DNA from: Bacillota bacterium
Lineage (GTDB): Bacteria > Bacillota > Clostridia > Christensenellales > Aristaeellaceae
Direction of reading: 5' to 3'
Assembly (NCBI GenBank): GCA_023404715.1
Contig: JAEYAR010000161.1
Span: 1 to 58,135 of the forward strand
DNA length: 58,135 nt
Both the position numbers and the translations under genes were made by a program. Positions 39,621-48,282 of the stretch are shown here, one piece after another. The notes under the pieces are model-generated. The model was not told where the DNA came from. It made no database searches and saw only the letters and a list, made by a program, of their open reading frames with translations. Position 1 is the stretch's first letter; each line of letters opens with the position of its first letter.

Positions 39621-42600
39621 TCAGATCGCGCGCAGCACGAAGGAGAAGGAAAGCGGCCGATCCGAGGGGATCATGTACGCGTCGTGCACCGGAGCGCCCC
39701 AGCTGTCATCGCCGCCGACGCCCATGCGGTAGCCGGCGATGTCCAGCACCGTATAATGCACGGGCGGCAGCTCGTCCGGATGGAAGGCGCTGTCCAACTC
39801 CTGCGCCGTATAGGGGATGGCGCTGATCTGCAGCGGCGCGTCCTCCATCTCCACGCGCACGCCGCGGCCCGCCGCGTCCGTCACCTCCATCCACCGCACG
39901 CCGGTGCGGTTTCCGCACTCCTGCGGACGGATGTAGGGCGTCAGGTTGGCCTGCGCCGTGGTCTCGTAGACGCCCAGGCGCGCGCCGCTCTCGCGGTCGA
40001 TGTAGCATTCCTCCGGGCCCAGGCCGTAATAGCGCACGCGGCCAAAGCGCGCGGGCAAGCGCACCTGCAGGCCGAACTGCGGCATCTCTGCAAGGCCCTG
40101 CGCCCCGGGGTAGTCGAGCTGCACGCGCACGCAGCCATCCGAAAGCACCGTGTACATAGCCGTCGCATTCACATCCAGCGGGGCGGGCAAGCTGTATGCG
40201 TATTGCACCGCAAGCGTTCCCCCGTCCACGTCCGTCCGGCAGTCCGCCAGCCGCATGCCGTGGCTTGCCATCGTCCAGGCCGCGCAACGGAAGGGCATGC
40301 CGTTCCCCCGGTCGTTATCCGTCGGCGCGCGGTCGAAGTGGATGCGCGGCGCGCGCGCGATGCGCTCCAGCCCGTCTTTTTTCAGCGAGATCAACCCGCC
40401 GTCCTGATAAGAAAAGATCACGTCGAAGCCCTCTGCGTGCGCGCCCGCGTTTACGTCGCCCAGCGCGATGCGGTAATCCGGCGCGGGCAGGGCCTTCGGC
40501 TGCGCATCGATCATAAAGGCGCATTCGCCCGTCATCTGCTCAAAGCCCGCCTCCGCCCAGTCCGTCGCCCGTTTGAGGCTCAGCGCGCAGGACAGCACAT
40601 ACTCGCCCGGTATCCCGTCGCCCTGCACGGGCAGCGGCAAATACGCCTCCGTGCCCGCGGGCACGTCCACCTCTTGAACCTCGCCCTTTGCGACGCAGGC
40701 GCCATCCAACAGCAGCTTCCATTTCAGCGCGTAGGCGGCGGTGGAGGCGAACAGATTTTGGTTGACGATGCGCACGCCGCCCCGGTCGGGCAGCAGCTTT
40801 ATATTTTGATAGAGGTACTTGACCTCCTGCATCTTGGGCGAGAGCGTGCGGTCCGCGAAGACGATGCCGTTCGTGCAGAAGTGATAGTCCGTAGGCCGGT
40901 CGCCAAAGTCGCCGCCGTAGCACAGGCGGCGTACCCCATGCCCGTCCGTCGCCTCGATCGCCTGGTCGATAAAGTCCCAAATGAACCCGCCCTGATACTG
41001 GGGATACTTGTCCTCCAGCGCCGTATACAGGTGCATGCCGCCGCAGGAATTGCCCATGGCGTGCGTGTACTCGCAGTTGATAAAGGGTTTCTTCGGCCGC
41101 TGCGAGAGATACGCCTCGATGTCCGCGGGTTTGGCGTACATGCGGCTTTCCATGTCGCTGGTGTCGTCGTAGCTGCGGTCGTTGAATACCCCCTCGTAGT
41201 GCACAGGGCGCGTCGGGTCCGCCGCGCGGAAGTACGCCGACATGTTGTAGATGTCCTTGCCGCCAAAGCTCTCGTTGCCGCAGGACCAGATGATCACGCT
41301 CGGGTGGTTCTTATCGCGCTCAAGCATGGACTTTGCGCGGTCCAGCACCGCCGCCTGCCAATCCGCCCGGTCGCCCGGCACGACCCACGAGGGCTCGATA
41401 CGCCCCATCTTCTGCCACGAGCCATGGCTCTCCAGGTTCGTCTCGTCGATCACGTACAGGCCGTAGCGGTCGCACAGCTCGTAAAACCGGCTGTTATTCG
41501 GGTAATGGCTCGTGCGAACCGCGTTGATGTTATGCCGCTTCATACAGCGCACGTCAAAGAGCATGTCCTCCAGCGAAAGGCTGCGCCCCGTACGGCAGCT
41601 GAACTCGTGACGGTTCACGCCCTTAAAGACGATCCGCTTGCCGTTCAGGCGCATCAGGCCGTCCTGCATCTCAAAGCGCCGGAAGCCTACGCCGGTCTCG
41701 CAGACCTCGAAGGTCTCGCAGGGCCCGGCCGCTTCCGCCGTCCCCCTGCGCTGCAAGGTTATCCGCAGCCTATAAAGGTTGGGTTCCTCCGCGCTCCACA
41801 GCCGCGGGCGCTCCACGGGCATGCGGATCTCCATCCGCTCCTCGCACAGAGCCTGGATGGCCGGCGCCTGGGCGTCCCCCAGCAGCTCGGCGCGCACCTG
41901 CGCGCCCTGCGCGCCCGCCACCTGCAGGCGCAAGCGCAGCTCGGCCCACGAAAAATCCTCTGCCAGCTCGCTCGTCACGAACAGGTCGCGCACGTGGCTC
42001 GCCGGTTGATACACAAGCCATACGTCGCGGAACAGGCCGGAAAAGCGCCAGAAATCCTGATCCTCCAGGTAACTGCCCGTGCAGCGCTTGTATACCTCCA
42101 CGCACAAGCGGTTCTGCCCCGCCTGCAGGCAGTCGGTCACGTCGAACGATGCGGGCGTGAAGCTATCCTCGCTGTAGCCGAGAAAAACGCCGTTTACCCA
42201 GGCGTACAGTGCGGCCTCGGCGCCGTCAAAGCGCAGCACTACGCGGCCGCCCCGGGGCCACTGCGGAGGCACGGTAAAATCGAGCGCGTAGCAGCCGACC
42301 GGGTTGTATTCCCGGTTGGTCTGGGGCGGACGCAACGCCTCGTGGCCGTCCCATGGGTACTGGGTGTTCACGTAGTGCGGACGGTCATAGCCCTGTAGCT
42401 GGATATGCCCCGGCACGCGGATGTCGTTCCACCCGCTCACGTCATATCCTGCCTCCCAGAAGCCCACGGGGCGCAGCTCGGGCCGCTCGGCGTAGCGGAA
42501 CTTCCACGTGCCCGACAGGCGCTTTTGTAAGCTGCTTACGCCTGTCTCCGCCTCCTGCACACCCGCATAGACGGCGTGGTCGCTGCACGGCTCTAGCCGC

Positions 42601-42659
42601 CCGACGGCAAACGCCTCCGGGTCGGATAAATAAGAAAGCGTATAAACCGGTCGATCCAT
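39621..42659 (-). CDS. lacZ: LacZ-type beta-galactosidase (GH2)
   Basis: A 1012-residue GH2 beta-galactosidase with the full five-domain LacZ layout: sugar-binding domain (about 45-220, GYSEDSFTPASFDVT), Ig-like domain, TIM barrel (about 335-620) and the C-terminal beta-sandwich ending in the large LacZ-N-type domain (about 730-1010, FHPDELPP). Catalytic acid/base E463 in NHPSVIIWSCGNESFGG and nucleophile E530 in FINCEYTHAMGNS. No signal peptide, so it hydrolyses imported galactosides inside the cell. ATG 42659 follows GGGGGAAGG; the longer frame to 42746 includes the promoter and is rejected. Confidence 0.95.
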   Translation of the reverse strand: MDRPVYTLSYLSDPEAFAVGRLEPCSDHAVYAGVQEAETGVSSLQKRLSGTWKFRYAERPELRPVGFWEAGYDVSGWNDIRVPGHIQLQGYDRPHYVNTQYPWDGHEALRPPQTNREYNPVGCYALDFTVPPQWPRGGRVVLRFDGAEAALYAWVNGVFLGYSEDSFTPASFDVTDCLQAGQNRLCVEVYKRCTGSYLEDQDFWRFSGLFRDVWLVYQPASHVRDLFVTSELAEDFSWAELRLRLQVAGAQGAQVRAELLGDAQAPAIQALCEERMEIRMPVERPRLWSAEEPNLYRLRITLQRRGTAEAAGPCETFEVCETGVGFRRFEMQDGLMRLNGKRIVFKGVNRHEFSCRTGRSLSLEDMLFDVRCMKRHNINAVRTSHYPNNSRFYELCDRYGLYVIDETNLESHGSWQKMGRIEPSWVVPGDRADWQAAVLDRAKSMLERDKNHPSVIIWSCGNESFGGKDIYNMSAYFRAADPTRPVHYEGVFNDRSYDDTSDMESRMYAKPADIEAYLSQRPKKPFINCEYTHAMGNSCGGMHLYTALEDKYPQYQGGFIWDFIDQAIEATDGHGVRRLCYGGDFGDRPTDYHFCTNGIVFADRTLSPKMQEVKYLYQNIKLLPDRGGVRIVNQNLFASTAAYALKWKLLLDGACVAKGEVQEVDVPAGTEAYLPLPVQGDGIPGEYVLSCALSLKRATDWAEAGFEQMTGECAFMIDAQPKALPAPDYRIALGDVNAGAHAEGFDVIFSYQDGGLISLKKDGLERIARAPRIHFDRAPTDNDRGNGMPFRCAAWTMASHGMRLADCRTDVDGGTLAVQYAYSLPAPLDVNATAMYTVLSDGCVRVQLDYPGAQGLAEMPQFGLQVRLPARFGRVRYYGLGPEECYIDRESGARLGVYETTAQANLTPYIRPQECGNRTGVRWMEVTDAAGRGVRVEMEDAPLQISAIPYTAQELDSAFHPDELPPVHYTVLDIAGYRMGVGGDDSWGAPVHDAYMIPSDRPLSFSFVLRAI

Positions 42660-42695
42660 CGGTCCTTCCCCCTTATAAAACTTGCTATATACATC

Positions 42696-42724
42696 AGCAT
42701 AGAGCATTTGGCATCTCCTGTCAA
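42696..42724 (-). promoter_or_regulatory. Sigma-70 promoter of lacZ
   Basis: TTGACA (42724-42719), 17-base spacer, TATGCT (42701-42696). Transcription should start about 30 bases before the ATG. Confidence 0.85.
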
Positions 42725-42742
42725 GGGATGAATGCACACCAT

Positions 42743-42921
42743 GCAATCTGTGCGGGCATCAAGCGCATTGACACATGCAATCCGTCCGCCGTCAAGCTGC
42801 TTGACAGCGTACAGAAGCAATGTTTTATGCGTTAAATCCATTTTATTCGCTTTATATATGGACATTATTGCTTAGATATGCTACAATTTTATCAAATGTC
42901 CGCACGCAATCTGTGCGGGCA
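42743..42921. promoter_or_regulatory. Candidate shared operators in lacZ-reductase gap
   Basis: GCAATCTGTGCGGGCA occurs perfectly at 42743-42758 (just upstream of the lacZ -35) and again at 42906-42921 (just downstream of the reductase -10). A partial third copy starts at 42775 (GCAATCCGTCCGCC). A 15-base palindrome GTCAAGCTGCTTGAC lies at 42791-42805. The placement suits one regulator acting on both divergent genes. Confidence 0.6.
42859..42887 (+). promoter_or_regulatory. Sigma-70 promoter of flavoprotein reductase gene
   Basis: TGGACA (42859-42864), 17-base spacer, TACAAT (42882-42887); ATG at 42948 with AAGGGGG upstream. Confidence 0.75.
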
Positions 42922-42947
42922 CATCACACGAAGGGGGAACATACCGA

Positions 42948-44696
42948 ATGAAAAAATGGCTTGCAATCCTGCTCAGCCTCGCGCTTTCGCTGGGCGTCGG
43001 CACGACGGCCCTTTGCGAGGGCTATACCGAGGGAACCTACACCGCCACCACGCAGGGCATGATGGGCCCTGTAACCCTCGATGTCACGTTCACGGCGGAC
43101 GTCATCGCCGCCGTCACGGTGACGGAGCAATCGGAAACGGAATCCATCGCGGGCCCAGCGCTCGAGCGCATCCCGCAGGACGTCGTGACTTATCAGTCCC
43201 TGGGCGTGGACACGGTATCCGGCGCGACCATTACCTCCGCCGCCATCCTGGCCGCGGTCGCCGACGCGGTGACGCAAGCGGGCGGGGACGCCGAGGCGCT
43301 CAAGGCCGTGCCCGTAGCCAAGGAAGCCGCGGAAGCGATCGAGAAGACTGCGGACGTGGTCGTGATCGGCGCGGGCGGGGCGGGCCTGGCCGCCGCGGTT
43401 CAGGCGCGCGACAGCGGCGCGCAGAGCGTCGTGCTGCTCGAAAAGTTGGCCTCCATCGGCGGCACGACCTTCACCTCGCAGGGCGTCATCGGCGGCTATG
43501 AGACGAACATCGCTAAAAAGCTGGATGTACACGTAACCTACGAGGAGATGTACGACAACCTCATGGGCAACGCGTCCTACCGCCTCGATCCGGCGCTCAC
43601 GAAGATTACCGTGGAAAAGAGCGGCGAGACCATCGACTGGCTGCAGGACCGAATCCAGATGCCCTTCGCGGACGAGATCCGCGTCGGCTACGGCCCGTAT
43701 CAGATGATGCACGTGATCGAAGGCGCGGGCGCGGGCATGCACGAGCCTTTCATGAACGCCCTGGAGGCCGCAAACGTCGACCTGATGCTCGAGACCCGCG
43801 CGAGCGAAATCCTCATGAACGCGGACGGCAGCGTGAAGGGCGTAAAGGCCGTAAAGGATGGCGCGGACGTCACGATCCTGTGCAAATCCGTCGTCATCGC
43901 CACGGGCGGCTATGCCTATAACCCCGAGCTGACCGTGCTGCTCGACCCGGAGAAGGAAGGCACGATGGGCATCGGCTTCCCCGGCGCCACGGGCGACGGC
44001 ATCATCATGGCTTCCAACGTCGGCGCGGCGTTGACGCACACGAACCATATGATGTGCGTGCTCAAGGACTACGAAATCATGGCCGAGCATGGCGGCAATT
44101 CCAACACTGCCAACGTCTCCCGCTTCATCGCCGCCCCGAACCTCGTGCTCGTAGGGCAGGACGCCAAGCGCTTTGTGGATGAAAAGAGCGGCGGCTACAT
44201 GACGCAGGAGCTTAACGTCCCGGTCTTCGACCAGATGCACAAGGACGGCGCGGGCTACGTCTGGGCGATCTCCGATGCGGCCACGCTGGAGGCAAACGGC
44301 GTGAAGCGCGGGCTGGACATGGCGTTCATCACCGCCGATACGCCCGAAGCGCTGGCGGAGCTGATGGGGCTCGACCCCGCGGCGCTCGCGGAGACGATCA
44401 AAAGCTACAATGGCTACGCCGAGGCGGGCTTTGACCCGGAGTTCAAGCGCACAGAGATGACCGCGTTGGCCGCGCCCTACTGCGCGGTGGCCGTGATGCC
44501 GTGCGAGATCATCACCTATGGCGGCGTCGCCCGCAACGAACGCGCCGAGGTCATCCGCGCCGACGGCACGTCCATTCCGGGCCTGTATGTAGCGGGCGAA
44601 GCGAGCGCGAACAGCGCCTATATGGGCTTCACGCTCTCCAACTGCTTCACATGGGGCCGCATCGCGGGCGAGAACGCGGCGGCGTTCGCCAAGTAA
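42948..44696 (+). CDS. Secreted FMN-binding / FAD fumarate-reductase-like flavoprotein
   Basis: A 582-residue exported flavoprotein. Signal peptide 1-23. An FMN-binding domain (about 25-105) has DTVSGATITS, the motif to which ApbE attaches FMN covalently, probably at T94. A FAD-dependent reductase domain (about 130-582) starts with VVVIGAGGAGLAAA and has the fumarate/urocanate-reductase-type segments LPGxTGDG-like FPGATGDGIIM and C-terminal LYVAGEASANSAYMGFTLSNCF. Such proteins reduce small alkenoic acceptors outside the membrane using electrons from the respiratory or extracellular-electron-transfer chain. The acceptor here is not known. Start ATG follows AAGGGGG. Divergent from lacZ and possibly co-regulated. 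Confidence 0.92.
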   Translation: MKKWLAILLSLALSLGVGTTALCEGYTEGTYTATTQGMMGPVTLDVTFTADVIAAVTVTEQSETESIAGPALERIPQDVVTYQSLGVDTVSGATITSAAILAAVADAVTQAGGDAEALKAVPVAKEAAEAIEKTADVVVIGAGGAGLAAAVQARDSGAQSVVLLEKLASIGGTTFTSQGVIGGYETNIAKKLDVHVTYEEMYDNLMGNASYRLDPALTKITVEKSGETIDWLQDRIQMPFADEIRVGYGPYQMMHVIEGAGAGMHEPFMNALEAANVDLMLETRASEILMNADGSVKGVKAVKDGADVTILCKSVVIATGGYAYNPELTVLLDPEKEGTMGIGFPGATGDGIIMASNVGAALTHTNHMMCVLKDYEIMAEHGGNSNTANVSRFIAAPNLVLVGQDAKRFVDEKSGGYMTQELNVPVFDQMHKDGAGYVWAISDAATLEANGVKRGLDMAFITADTPEALAELMGLDPAALAETIKSYNGYAEAGFDPEFKRTEMTALAAPYCAVAVMPCEIITYGGVARNERAEVIRADGTSIPGLYVAGEASANSAYMGFTLSNCFTWGRIAGENAAAFAK

Positions 44697-45047
44697 ACCG
44701 CAAATCGACGTTTCTGGGGCTGCGCTGCGCAGCCCTCTGGCCGTCGACTTTGTCGACGGCCTCGTGCAAAATGACGAATCATTTTGCACGAAGATCACGG
44801 GAGAAGTTTTCCTTCGCAAATGCTGCGCATTTGACTGCGGAAAACGCCCCGCCCGACCGGCAAAGCCGGTCGATACGATTCCAGATGAAGGGGAATCATC
44901 CCCTTCATGCATCCCCAACTAAGTGACTGGGGTTTTTCAACAGTCTGGGGGCTGCGCTGCGCAGCCCTTTTTATTTTCCTGATTGAAATGATCCGTTCGT
45001 TCCGTTATCCTATGGTATAGGATCGGTCCCAGGGAGGTGTCATAGAG
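44697..45047. other. Gene-free gap filled by a hairpin array
   Basis: 351 bases with no credible gene. Almost all of it is taken up by eight successive stem-loops (44714-44970), then a short leader with GGGAGGTG for the next gene. See the element entry. Confidence 0.85.
44714..44970 (+). repeat. Hairpin-array element, copy A
   Basis: Stems in order: palindrome GGGCTGCGCTGCGCAGCCC (about 44717-44735); GGCCGTCGAC/GTCGACGGCC (44739-44761); CGTGCAAAATGA/TCATTTTGCACG (44763-44790); GTTTTCC/GGAAAAC with inner CAAATGC/GCATTTG (44806-44845); CGACCGGC/GCCGGTCG around AAA (44854-44872); GATACGATTCCAG; ATGAAGGGGA/TCCCCTTCAT (44885-44908); CCCCA/TGGGG plus five T (44913-44937); CAGTCTG; then the identical palindrome (44949-44967) plus a T run. 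It shares layout and conserved blocks with the element at 30704-30921. Confidence 0.75.
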
Positions 45048-45875
45048 ATGGTGGAACAGATCATCCTGCAGTTCGCGGATGCGTTGCAGGCATGCCCATT
45101 TGTACAGGGCGTCGTGTTGGGCGGCTCCAGGGCGACCGGAACGGCGAACGCCGCATCCGATATCGACATCGGGGTTTACTATGAAAAGCAGGGCCTGGAT
45201 ATCGAAAGACTGAACGCCGTCGCCGCGCAGTTGGACGACGCGCACAGGCCAAACCTCATCTGCCCGGAAGGCGGCTGGGGCAACTGGGTGAACTGCGGCG
45301 GCTGGCTCGTCTGCGGCGGACGTCCCGTGGACCTCATCCTGCGGGACGTCGCGCGGGTACGGAAATGCGTCGAACAGACCGAGCGCGGGGAGCTCTCGGC
45401 ACACTATCAGCCGGGGCATCCTCACGCGTTTTTGAACGTCATGTACCGCGGGGAACTGGCCGCCTGCAAGCTCCTCTACGCCAAGGACGAGGCCTTTACA
45501 GCGCTCAAAAGACGCGCCGAAGCATACCCGGACCGCCTGCGCTCCGCCCTCGTCGCCTTTTTTCTATTTGAGGCGAAATTCTCCTGCAATCTGGCGAAAA
45601 AAGACGCCCCCAACCGCGATTTGTATTACGCCGCAGGGCATCTCTTTCGCGCCATATCCGCGCTCAATCAGGTTTTGTTTGCCGCTAACCGCTTCTATTG
45701 CCTGAACGAAAAGAAGGCGACCGCGCGGATCGAGGGTTTTCCCTTATGTCCATCCGATTATAAAGCCCGCGCCGAATCCATCCTGTCGCTCACGCCGGAA
45801 ACCCTCGACGCGTCCGTGCGGGCGCTGGAACGGCTATGCGGCGAGGTGGAGGCGCTCGCTGGGCGCACCTTATAA
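45048..45875 (+). CDS. Nucleotidyltransferase-domain protein
   Basis: A 275-residue protein with an N-terminal polymerase-beta-type nucleotidyltransferase fold: VVLGGSRATGTANAASDIDIGVYY gives the GS motif and the paired aspartates (D38, D40) that bind Mg-NTP, and a third Asp lies in GRPVDLIL. The C-terminal roughly 150 residues are helical (SALVAFFLFEAKFSCNLAKK, YAAGHLFRAISALNQVLFAA). The layout resembles aminoglycoside-type and other small-molecule adenylyltransferases, but the target is not predictable. It is not paired with a HEPN gene, so a toxin-antitoxin MNT role is not supported. ATG 45048 follows GGGAGGTG. Confidence 0.85.
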   Translation: MVEQIILQFADALQACPFVQGVVLGGSRATGTANAASDIDIGVYYEKQGLDIERLNAVAAQLDDAHRPNLICPEGGWGNWVNCGGWLVCGGRPVDLILRDVARVRKCVEQTERGELSAHYQPGHPHAFLNVMYRGELAACKLLYAKDEAFTALKRRAEAYPDRLRSALVAFFLFEAKFSCNLAKKDAPNRDLYYAAGHLFRAISALNQVLFAANRFYCLNEKKATARIEGFPLCPSDYKARAESILSLTPETLDASVRALERLCGEVEALAGRTL

Positions 45876-45891
45876 GGTATGTATCTCATCC

Positions 45892-45935
45892 AAGGCCCGC
45901 CAAGCACATCCAATAGCTTGGCGGGCCTTCTGCTT
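45892..45935. terminator. Terminator between convergent genes
   Basis: 13-bp stem AAGGCCCGCCAAG / CTTGGCGGGCCTT (45892-45904 with 45917-45929). Serves the nucleotidyltransferase gene and, in reverse, the FtsX-type permease gene. Confidence 0.8.
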
Positions 45936-45939
45936 ATGT

Positions 45940-48282
45940 TCACTGCGCCCCGATGGTCTCTACGACCGATAGCTGACGAATGCGTCGGGCCGGGCCGCGC
46001 ACCGCGAGCAGCGCGCTGGCGACGACGAACGCGGCGATCAGGCACAGGGGCAGGACCGGCAGATACCACGGATCGCCCCAATGCGATGTGACGAGGTTCG
46101 AATAGAGAAACCAGTGGACAGGCAGCCCCAGCGCGCAGCCCGCCGCGCAGCCGAAGAATGCATAGGTCGTAGCCTCCGCGATGACCATGCGCACGAGCTG
46201 GCGCTCGCTCATGCCGACGGCGCGCATGATGCCGTACTCGCGCAACCGGCCGGATACGCTCATCGAGATGCTATTGACGATGCCGATGACCGTAATCAGC
46301 GCGATGATGAAGAGAAAACCGTACATAAACAGCGCCATGGAGTAGAACGCGCCCCGATTTTCCGCGTTGCCTGCGCGCCAGTCGGAGAACATCCTCTCCG
46401 GTCCGGCCAAGGTGCGGATGGCGTCGACGTCCGCGTCCGTCGCGCCCCTGGCGAGCTGCACGTCGATGATGGTGTAATCCGTCTCTCCAGTGAGCGCGCG
46501 GAACGTCTCCTCCGAGCAAATCAGCAGGTCGACGCCCGCCTCCGCCCCGAACGGGCTGGTGGAGAGCACGCCCGCGACGTTCACCGAACGCTCGCCGCTT
46601 GCCAAATGCAGCGTCAGCCGGTCGCCCGTTCGCGGCCCGTCTTTACCGCTGTAGACGAAGAGCACCGTGTCCGGCACCTGCTTGGCCGCCTCCAGGCTGC
46701 CCTCCAGCAGCGTATCCTCGGCCCAGGCGAACTGCGTCTGCTCATAGGAGATCAGGTGCACCGTCCGGTCGCCCTGTTCTCCCGTCGCCGGGATGTCGTA
46801 GGCGAACATCCGCCCGTAGGCCCGCTTCACCGACGGCATCGCGGCGATCTCCGCCGCCATCCCGGCGGGCACATCGCAGCGCTCGTCCGCGCTGACCACG
46901 CAAAGGTCGGGCGTCCATGGCCGAAGCGGCCGGATGGCGTGGTGCATGAAGTCGATCGCCGCGGAGAACGCGAGAAACAGCACGATGCTCAGCGCAAACG
47001 AGCCGGTCATGAGGACGAAGTTCTTGCGGCTCGCCCGCGCATGGTGCAGCCCCAGCGCCGTATCGACCTTGAACAGGCGCGTCTTCGCCGCGCGGCGCAC
47101 GGGCTGGGCCGCGTTCGCGCCGCCGCTTACCGCGGTCAAAGGCGACACGCCGGCCGCGCGCTTGGCCGGGGCCTGCGCTGCCAGCAGCACGGAAAGTACG
47201 CCCGCCAGCGCGCCGCAGGCGACACCGACGAGGCTGACGCCCAGCACCGGCATCGAGCCGAAGTAAAACGGGCTGATCGCGCGCAGCATCGCGCAAAGAA
47301 TCCATACGACGATCACGCCGAGGCCCACGCCCAGGGGCACCGCGCGGGCGCACCAGCCCAGCGCTTCACGGCGCACAAAGCGCATGATCTGCCTAGGCGT
47401 TGCGCCCAGGCAACGCATCATGCCGAAAAATTCCGTCCGCTGGGCTACGTTGCTGTTCAGGCTGCTGGCGATCATCATGACGCCCGCGAGCAGCACCAGC
47501 ACGAAGAGCACCGCAGCGGCCTTGTACATCTGCAGCATATAGCTGTTGTCGCTCTGGCCCAGCAAGCCCATGAGCTTTGTGTTCTTCGCAAATTGCTCAT
47601 CCGTGAGGCCATTTTCCGAGACGATCTGGTCGATCACCGCGTTCATGTTGCAATAGGGGGAAAGCTGCAGGAAGAGCTGCTCTGTGTAATCCGCCTGCGG
47701 GATGAGGCCCTGCGCGAGCGCACGCATGCCCTCCGTCGTCATGATGATGCCGATCACGTCGCCCTTGAGCAGGCTGGAGGCGTTTTCAATCAGCCCGGTA
47801 ACGGCGATTGACGTCTCCCCGCCCGGCAGGCGGAGCGTCACGACGTCGCCAACGCTGACGCCCAATGCTTTTTGCACATTTTCCGTAAGCGCCGCTTCCC
47901 CCTGGGCCTGCGGGTAGCTTCCCTGCGTCACCTGGAGGCCTAGAATCGCCGCGAAGGGCGCCTCGTCCATGCCGAGCACGGCGGCCCCCTTCGCACCCAG
48001 CGCGTAGCCGTCGCCGTCCGCGAGCGCGTAATGTCCCGCGGCAACCGCCTCCGGCCGCGCGGCGATCATCCGCGCCTCTTCGTCCGTAATATCCTCGAAC
48101 GCGGCGTGCCAATTGCCGTTGTCCTTAATCGCCTGCAACTGCTGGCCGCGGATCTCCATGTCCGCCATGCCGAAGATCGCGCTGACGAGGAACACGGAAA
48201 GCACGATGCAAAGCAGCGTCATCCGGTTTTGCTTGCGGTGCACGCGCGCAGAGATGGGGATGAGGTCGAGGTAGCTCTTCAT
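45940..48282 (-). CDS. FtsX-family ABC transporter permease
   Basis: A 780-residue membrane permease with two FtsX domains. TM1 is about 21-40 (TLLCIVLSVFLVSAIFGMAD), followed by a large extracytoplasmic domain. The first FtsX unit is about 245-350 (VLFVLVLLAGVMMIASSL, FGMMRCLGATPRQIMRF), then a second TM and soluble domain, and the C-terminal FtsX unit holds FLFIIALITVIGIVNSI and YGIMRAVGMSERQLVRMV. This is the MacB/peptide-exporter layout used for antimicrobial-peptide resistance or lipid/peptide export. The ATG overlaps the ATPase stop (ATGA), so subunits are co-translated. Substrate unknown. Confidence 0.93.
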   Translation of the reverse strand: MKSYLDLIPISARVHRKQNRMTLLCIVLSVFLVSAIFGMADMEIRGQQLQAIKDNGNWHAAFEDITDEEARMIAARPEAVAAGHYALADGDGYALGAKGAAVLGMDEAPFAAILGLQVTQGSYPQAQGEAALTENVQKALGVSVGDVVTLRLPGGETSIAVTGLIENASSLLKGDVIGIIMTTEGMRALAQGLIPQADYTEQLFLQLSPYCNMNAVIDQIVSENGLTDEQFAKNTKLMGLLGQSDNSYMLQMYKAAAVLFVLVLLAGVMMIASSLNSNVAQRTEFFGMMRCLGATPRQIMRFVRREALGWCARAVPLGVGLGVIVVWILCAMLRAISPFYFGSMPVLGVSLVGVACGALAGVLSVLLAAQAPAKRAAGVSPLTAVSGGANAAQPVRRAAKTRLFKVDTALGLHHARASRKNFVLMTGSFALSIVLFLAFSAAIDFMHHAIRPLRPWTPDLCVVSADERCDVPAGMAAEIAAMPSVKRAYGRMFAYDIPATGEQGDRTVHLISYEQTQFAWAEDTLLEGSLEAAKQVPDTVLFVYSGKDGPRTGDRLTLHLASGERSVNVAGVLSTSPFGAEAGVDLLICSEETFRALTGETDYTIIDVQLARGATDADVDAIRTLAGPERMFSDWRAGNAENRGAFYSMALFMYGFLFIIALITVIGIVNSISMSVSGRLREYGIMRAVGMSERQLVRMVIAEATTYAFFGCAAGCALGLPVHWFLYSNLVTSHWGDPWYLPVLPLCLIAAFVVASALLAVRGPARRIRQLSVVETIGAQ

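Noticed and set aside
39684..42398. A 904-codon plus-strand frame opposite lacZ
   Set aside because: Antisense shadow of a GC-rich gene; lacZ has all catalytic residues and a proper promoter.
42924..44918. A 664-codon minus-strand frame opposite the flavoprotein gene
   Set aside because: No recognisable domains, and it extends through the hairpin array; the plus-strand flavoprotein is clear.
44714..44970. Retron or group II intron remnant
   Set aside because: No reverse transcriptase, no domain V-like motif and no splice boundary motifs; only ordered hairpins are present.
45048..45875. MNT/HEPN toxin-antitoxin antitoxin
   Set aside because: The protein is 275 residues with a large helical C-terminal half and no HEPN partner adjacent; MNT antitoxins are much shorter.
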